Source of the DNA: Lysobacter sp. Root494
GTDB lineage: Bacteria > Pseudomonadota > Gammaproteobacteria > Xanthomonadales > Xanthomonadaceae
Assembly: GCF_001427225.1 (NCBI RefSeq)
Contig: NZ_LMFH01000008.1
Location: 124,001 to 188,000 of the forward strand
DNA: 64,000 bases
Direction: 5' to 3'
Part shown: positions 59,849-64,000 of the stretch, in pieces
Position numbering within the stretch: position 1 is the first letter of the stretch
How the letters are laid out: each line of letters opens with the position of its first letter
Program-made: the position numbers and the translations under genes
Notes under the pieces: model-generated
What the model saw: the letters and a program-made list of their open reading frames with translations, nothing else
The model's database searches: none
Told to the model about the DNA's origin: nothing

Positions 59849-59930
59849 GTGAACGTTTCCCGCAAAAGAGCTGGCGAAAAACGCCCCAAGGCACGAGGCA
59901 GGCACACGGCACGAGGCCGGGCGCGGAGCC

Positions 59931-60111
59931 GTCTTCTTTCATCCGGACTGTGGGCGCTCCACGGAAAGCGGAACGCTTGAACCGTCGGCTCCGGCATTCG
60001 ACCGGATCTGCTGACCCTCCGCTGCACTGGAGGCGCTCGCGGGCTCGCGTGGTCTGTCGTGGACAGGACCTCGCCTACCGCCGGTGGGGAATTGCACCCC
60101 GCCCTGAAGAC
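59931..60111 (-). promoter_or_regulatory. FMN riboswitch (RFN element)
   Basis: Minus-strand P1 arms GTCTTC (60111-60106) and GAAGAC (59936-59931) enclose the canonical core: AGGGCGGGGTGCAATTCCCC then ACCGGCGGTA, later CAGATCCGGTCGAATGCCGG then AGCCGACGGTT, and finally AGTCCGGATGAAAGAAGA. It precedes ribE and should reduce expression of ribE-ribB-ribH-nusB-thiL when FMN is plentiful. No clear terminator is seen in the 135-nt platform, so control of ribosome access is more likely. Confidence 0.96.
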
Positions 60112-60207
60112 GTTACGAGTTGTGGTGCCGGCGAACCGGCGGGGCATTCTAACACCCGGGTTTTGCGTCAATTGCCTGCGGACACGAAATGCTCCGTGTC
60201 TTCGCGC

Positions 60208-60235
60208 CTTGTAGAGCGGTACCTTGCTCCGCTGC
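60208..60235 (-). repeat. 28-bp palindromic repeat, copy 2
   Basis: On the minus strand it starts GCAGCGGAGCAAGGTACCGC and ends TCTACAAG, closely matching the copy at 50657. It lies between the FMN riboswitch and the methyltransferase gene; together with copy 3 it frames the 60175-60388 stretch, in which no gene is seen. Confidence 0.55.
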
Positions 60236-60352
60236 TTTTCACTGGCCGGTGGCGGCTTGGAGCGCGTGGCCGGATAAGAATCGCGATCGACCTGCGCGGC
60301 GCGAGTTGCCGCAGATCCCGGCACCGTGCAGGCGCGGCGCTACCGAAGCGAA

Positions 60353-60379
60353 GCAGCGCAGCACGCTCCGCTCTGCAAG
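60353..60379 (+). repeat. 28-bp palindromic repeat, copy 3 (27 bp)
   Basis: Starts GCAGCGCAGCACGCTCCGCT and ends CTGCAAG. It faces copy 2 in inverted orientation and ends nine bases before the methyltransferase stop. Confidence 0.5.
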
Positions 60380-60388
60380 TAATGCCGG

Positions 60389-61141
60389 CTAGGGCTTGCG
60401 GCGCAGGTGCAGGAACAGCGGCCAGCGAATCGTGCGCGCCTCGCCAGGGTCGCCCCAGGACGCCGAAAGCGCGGACGCGTGGCGTGCCACGGGGTCCTCG
60501 CCGATATCGGCGCGGCAGCGCGCGGTTGCCGACATGCTCGAGAGATAGCGCAGGAAATGCGCCAGCGGCCACTCGGCTTCGAGCCACATCGATTGCGTGG
60601 GCAAGGCCGGGAACGGCCAGTCGAAACCGGCGTATTCCGCGTCGATCAGGGCACGCTCGGGCGGCCAGTACGGATCGATCAGCGCGCGGAAATCCGCTAC
60701 TGCTTCGACCATGCCTTCGGGAGCGACGAAATCCCCATAGCCCCAGGCCGCCAGCACGCCGCCTGGCGCGAGCACGCGCCCGCATTCGGCGAAGAACGCG
60801 TCGCGATCGAACCAGTGCAACGCCTGCGCGATGGCAACGAGCTGCACGCTGGCATCCGGCAACGACGTGCGTTCGCCGGGCTCGACGGCAAGCGTCACGT
60901 TGGCTCCGCCGGCCCGCGCCCAGTGCTGGGCGATCTGCCGTGCGCTCGGATCGGTCGCATGGATATGCGCAAAGCGCGCGGCGAGACCGCGCGTGGCCTG
61001 GCCGCTGCCGCAACCTGGCTCCCACACGCTGGCGTTGGCCGGAACGCATGCAGCGATCAGGTCGAAGAGTTCGTCGGGGTACTCGGGGCGGGCCGCGGCG
61101 TAGGCATCGGCGATGCCGGAGAAATGGTCCTTGAACGCCAT
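60389..61141 (-). CDS. Class I SAM-dependent methyltransferase
   Basis: 250 residues from ATG 61141. MAFKDHFSGIADAYAAARPE is the opening typical of a broad Methyltransf_11 group; VWEPGCGSGQATRGLAARF binds SAM, followed by DASVQLVAIAQALHWFDRDA. The substrate is not deducible. It lies between ribD and the riboswitch, 73 bp after ribD, and is probably cotranscribed with ribD rather than part of riboflavin synthesis. Confidence 0.83.
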   Translation of the reverse strand: MAFKDHFSGIADAYAAARPEYPDELFDLIAACVPANASVWEPGCGSGQATRGLAARFAHIHATDPSARQIAQHWARAGGANVTLAVEPGERTSLPDASVQLVAIAQALHWFDRDAFFAECGRVLAPGGVLAAWGYGDFVAPEGMVEAVADFRALIDPYWPPERALIDAEYAGFDWPFPALPTQSMWLEAEWPLAHFLRYLSSMSATARCRADIGEDPVARHASALSASWGDPGEARTIRWPLFLHLRRKP

Positions 61142-61214
61142 CAGCCGATCATCCGGATGTGGGGGGAGCGCGACGCCGGTGACGTTGCAACGCACTGCGC
61201 CGCCTTCATTCCCG

Positions 61215-62327
61215 TCATGGCTCCACGTTCTCGCGGCGCGGCTGCAGCAGCAGGCGCACGTCGCTGCCGATGCGTCGCGATTCGACGATGTCGAGATGCA
61301 GGCGCTGCGTCATTTCGTCGATATGCAGGCCGTCGAACAACGGGCGCGCGCGATCACCGAGCAGGACGGGCGCGACGTAGAGCAGGATCTCGTCGACGAG
61401 TCCTGCCGACAGGAAGGCGCCAGCCAGTGTCGCGCCGGCCTCGACCTGCACTTCGTTGATTTCGCGTGCAGCCAGCAGTTTCAGCACGGCGGCGAGGTCG
61501 AAGCGTCCGTCGTGCACGGGCGCGGAAGCGGTCTGCGCATCGATTGCGCGCGGCGGCTTGGCATCTGGCGCGTGGATGTAGAGCGTGGGCGCATCGCCCT
61601 CGCGCACGCGGCCGCGTGCGACGGTGGCCAGACCCGGATCGAGCACCACGCGCATGGGCGGCACGAAGGGCGTGTCATCTTCGAGGCGAACCGTAAGGCT
61701 CGGATCGTCGATCAGCACGGTGCCCGCGCCGGTCAGGATCGCGCCGGCGCGTGCACGCCAGCGCTGCACGTCCTGGCGCGACGCCTCGCCGCTGATCCAC
61801 TTCGACTCGCCGCTGGCCAGTGCGCTCCGTCCGTCGAGGCTGGTGGCGAGCTTCACCCGCAGCCACGGGCGCCCGCGCTCGATGCGCGACAGCCAGCCGC
61901 GATTGAGCGTGCGCGCCTGCGCTTCCATCAGGCCGCTGTCGACCGTGATGCCGGCGGCCAATAGCTTCTCGAACCCAGCGCCGTCCACCTGCGGGAATGG
62001 ATCGCGCATCGCCGCGACGACACGCGACACGCCAGCGGCAATCAGCGCATCGGCGCATGGGCCGGTCTTGCCGACGTGGGCGCAGGGCTCCAGCGTGACG
62101 TAGGCCGTCGCGCCTTTGGCCCTCTCGCCGGCAGCCTGCAGGGCGAGGACTTCGGCGTGCGGCTCGCCCGCTTTTGCGTGGAAGCCTTCGCTAACGATGT
62201 TGTCGCCCTGCGCGATCACGCAGCCGACCATCGGATTGGGGCGCGTCGTGTACGCGCCGCGCTCGGCAAGGCGCAGGGCGCGAGCCATCATCAGGTGGTC
62301 GGTGGCGGTGAATGCGGGGGTGTTCAT
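61215..62327 (-). CDS. ribD: Bifunctional diaminohydroxyphosphoribosylaminopyrimidine deaminase / reductase
   Basis: Second and third steps of riboflavin synthesis. 370 residues from ATG 62327, which has GGAG nine bases upstream; ATG 62333 is the alternative. The deaminase domain holds the zinc site His57-x-Glu59 with Cys82 and Cys91 (EPCAHVGKTGPC). The reductase domain starts at about 147 (VKLATSLDGRSALASGESKW) and ends with a VLLGD segment. It is outside the FMN riboswitch operon, upstream of it. Confidence 0.96.
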   Translation of the reverse strand: MNTPAFTATDHLMMARALRLAERGAYTTRPNPMVGCVIAQGDNIVSEGFHAKAGEPHAEVLALQAAGERAKGATAYVTLEPCAHVGKTGPCADALIAAGVSRVVAAMRDPFPQVDGAGFEKLLAAGITVDSGLMEAQARTLNRGWLSRIERGRPWLRVKLATSLDGRSALASGESKWISGEASRQDVQRWRARAGAILTGAGTVLIDDPSLTVRLEDDTPFVPPMRVVLDPGLATVARGRVREGDAPTLYIHAPDAKPPRAIDAQTASAPVHDGRFDLAAVLKLLAAREINEVQVEAGATLAGAFLSAGLVDEILLYVAPVLLGDRARPLFDGLHIDEMTQRLHLDIVESRRIGSDVRLLLQPRRENVEP

Positions 62328-62406
62328 GGTCATCAACTCCGGGCAGGCCGATCAGGTCGGGCGAGCCGCTGTCGTTCCTGTTTACGCGGAAGCTTGCTTG
62401 AATCCT

Positions 62407-62484
62407 CGTCATCCCGGCGAAGCCGGGATCCAGTTTTGACCCGTCGAGAACAAAGCCTGGATCCCGGCTTTGGCCGGAATGACG
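62407..62484. repeat. Inverted-repeat element (GTCATCCCGGC type)
   Basis: Left arm 62407-62433 starts CGTCATCCCGGCGAAGCCGG; right arm 62457-62484 ends CCGGAATGACG, nearly its reverse complement, around a 23-bp centre. Such GTCATTCC palindromes are dispersed in many proteobacterial genomes. It sits in the nrdR-ribD gap and could fold as a long hairpin in the transcript. Confidence 0.7.
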
Positions 62485-62531
62485 AAATCGTATTCGATCG
62501 TTCCACTGTCACCCGTGACGCCGAACCTGCG

Positions 62532-63050
62532 CTACCGCTTGCGACTCTTCGTCGGCGGCGGCTCGTCCTCGATCAGCGGCAACTGGCCTTCGGTCGCGGT
62601 GTCGTGTTCGAGGCGATCGAGCACTTCACGGAAATCGGCGACGTCCTCGAACGCGCGATACACCGATGCAAAGCGAACGTAGGCGACGTGGTCGAGCTTG
62701 CGCAGTTCCGCCATCACATATTCGCCGACACGGCGCGAAGCCAGCTCCCGTTCGGCAGTCATGCGCAGGTGATGCACGACGGCGCGTACCGCCGCCTCGA
62801 TCTGCTCCTCCGACACCGGCCGCTTCTGCAATGCACGGTCGAAGCCGGAGCGCAGCTTGCGCGCATCGAACGCCTCGCGCCGGCCATCGCTCTTGATGAT
62901 CAGCGGCAGCTTCAGCTCGATGGTTTCCAGCGTGCTGAAGCGCTCGCCGCAGGCCTCGCAGACGCGGCGGCGCCGGATCGTGGCGCCGTCGTCGGAAACG
63001 CGCGAATCGATCACGCGGGTGTCGAGGTGCTGGCAGAAGGGGCAATGCAT
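62532..63050 (-). CDS. nrdR: Transcriptional repressor NrdR
   Basis: Nucleotide-sensing repressor of ribonucleotide reductase genes. 172 residues: zinc ribbon with Cys3, Cys6, Cys31 and Cys34 (MHCPFCQ and VCEACGERF), and an ATP-cone domain ([34 protein letters not shown]). The C-terminal 20 residues are a charged extension. It lies between glyA and ribD as in other gammaproteobacteria. Confidence 0.97.
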   Translation of the reverse strand: MHCPFCQHLDTRVIDSRVSDDGATIRRRRVCEACGERFSTLETIELKLPLIIKSDGRREAFDARKLRSGFDRALQKRPVSEEQIEAAVRAVVHHLRMTAERELASRRVGEYVMAELRKLDHVAYVRFASVYRAFEDVADFREVLDRLEHDTATEGQLPLIEDEPPPTKSRKR

Positions 63051-63104
63051 GGGACTAGGGTGACCTCGGCTTCATGCGGGATCAAGCACGGCTGCCAGAA
63101 AGCA

Positions 63105-63129
63105 GACTCCCCGCTTGCGGCGGGGAGTC
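63105..63129 (-). terminator. Hairpin after glyA
   Basis: Minus-strand GACTCCCCGC / GCGGGGAGTC, a perfect 10-bp stem with a 5-nt loop, eight bases after the glyA stop. The tail reads TGCTTTC, so the T-tract is poor; termination is probably partial, allowing some read-through to nrdR. Confidence 0.65.
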
Positions 63130-63136
63130 GTTCACA

Positions 63137-64000
63137 TCAGCCGTAAACGGGGAATTGCTTGCATTGCTTCGTCACGTTCCCGCGCACGCCGGCGATGACG
63201 TTGTCGTCATTGGGATTGTCGAGCACGTCGCAGATCCAGTCCGCCAGCGCCACGCAGTCCGGTTCCCTGTAACCCCGCGTGGTGACCGCCGGAGTGCCGA
63301 TGCGCAGGCCCGAAGTCACGAACGGCTTCTGCGGATCGTTCGGCACTGCGTTCTTGTTGACGGTGATGTGCGCCTTGCCGAGCGCTTCCTCGGCGGCCTT
63401 GCCGGTGATGCTCTTACCGATCATGTCGACGAGCATCAGGTGGTTCTCGGTGCCGCCGGAAACGATCTTGTAACCGCGCGAAATGATGGTCTTCGCCATC
63501 GCCTGCGCGTTCTTCACGACCTGTTGCTGATAGGCAGCGAAGTCGGGCTCCAGCGCTTCCTTGAACGCGACGGCCTTCGCGGCAATCACGTGCATCAGCG
63601 GGCCGCCCTGGATGCCGGGGAAGACGATCGACTGCAGCTTCTTTTCGATCTCCTCGGCCTTGTCGCCCATGGCCTGCTGGCCTGCGACGATGATGCCGCC
63701 ACGCGGGCCGCGCAGGGTCTTGTGCGTGGTCGAAGTCACGACGTGCGCATGCGGGACCGGGTTCGGATACACGCCAGCGGCGACGAGACCGGCGACGTGC
63801 GCCATGTCGACGAAAAGGTACGCGCCGACCTTGTCGGCGATCGCGCGGAAGCGCGCCCAGTCGACCACCTGCGAATACGCGGAGAAGCCGGCGACAACCA
63901 TCTTCGGCTTGTGCTCGACGGCGAGACGCTCGACTTCGTCGTAATCGATCAGGCCCTGTTCGTTGACGCCGTACTGCACGGCGTTGAACAGCTTGCCGCT
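63137..64000 (-). CDS. glyA: Serine hydroxymethyltransferase (5' end outside window)
   Basis: PLP enzyme interconverting serine and glycine with tetrahydrofolate. The visible 287 residues cover the C-terminal two thirds: [39 protein letters not shown], and the Schiff-base lysine in [16 protein letters not shown]. The family is about 417 residues, so roughly 130 N-terminal residues lie beyond the right edge. An internal Met at 63979 is not the start. The last 65 codons include [17 protein letters not shown]. Confidence 0.97.
   Translation of the reverse strand, partial: SGKLFNAVQYGVNEQGLIDYDEVERLAVEHKPKMVVAGFSAYSQVVDWARFRAIADKVGAYLFVDMAHVAGLVAAGVYPNPVPHAHVVTSTTHKTLRGPRGGIIVAGQQAMGDKAEEIEKKLQSIVFPGIQGGPLMHVIAAKAVAFKEALEPDFAAYQQQVVKNAQAMAKTIISRGYKIVSGGTENHLMLVDMIGKSITGKAAEEALGKAHITVNKNAVPNDPQKPFVTSGLRIGTPAVTTRGYREPDCVALADWICDVLDNPNDDNVIAGVRGNVTKQCKQFPVYG

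Overview
This window is a high-GC gammaproteobacterial chromosome segment that reads as Lysobacteraceae/Xanthomonadaceae (Lysobacter-like). The grounds are gene order: pilS-pilR / pilA / pilB-pilC-pilD-coaE, the division and cell wall (dcw) cluster ending in ftsZ-lpxC followed by dciA, mepM and secA, and glyA-nrdR-ribD-ribE-ribB-ribH-nusB-thiL. The dcw cluster has no murD, as expected for this family. No species call is possible from the window alone.

Layout. (1) 1-2043, minus strand: sucD (cut by the window edge) and sucC. (2) 2214-6473, plus: the pilS-pilR two-component system and the major pilin gene pilA, which has a sigma-54 type promoter and a strong terminator. (3) 6527-20159: a glycan cluster lying between pilA and pilB. 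It holds a GT-C type membrane glycosyltransferase, a GT2 transferase, a UPF0104 membrane protein, then a tightly overlapping ten-gene operon (rfbF, rfbG, epimerase, C-methyltransferase, aminotransferase, PhyH dioxygenase, methyltransferase, GNAT, WbqC, CmcI-like), and a convergent polyprenyl-phosphate type GT2. The operon looks built to make a CDP-linked 6-deoxy-4-amino sugar that is branched and further modified. (4) 20320-24974: pilB, pilC, pilD, coaE. (5) 25225-30826: Nudix-ThiE fusion, secA, an M23 peptidase, dciA. (6) 31143-48134, minus: lpxC and the dcw cluster back to mraZ, with a promoter and 10-bp phased MraZ-type operator boxes. (7) 48509-51531: a vanadium-haloperoxidase-like protein, the RNase P RNA gene flanked by inverted copies of a repeat, and rsmI. 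(8) 51585-56024, plus: an LpoA-like lipoprotein, yraN, an FAD-linked oxidase and a patatin-like lipoprotein. (9) 56048-64000, minus: thiL, nusB, ribH, ribB(X), ribE behind an FMN riboswitch, a methyltransferase, ribD, nrdR and glyA (cut by the window edge).

How it fits together. PilS/PilR and sigma-54 drive pilA; PilD processes the pilin; PilB and PilC assemble it. The glycan genes between pilA and pilB probably make and attach a sugar, either to pilin or to another surface polymer; no wzx/wzy pair is present to settle which. Regions 4-9 are conserved housekeeping blocks. The likeliest novelty is the glycan cluster. Secondary points are a leader peptide coupled to ribE, a hairpin in the secA leader, a terminator whose U-tract touches the start codon of the glycosyltransferase after pilA, and the mirrored repeats around rnpB.
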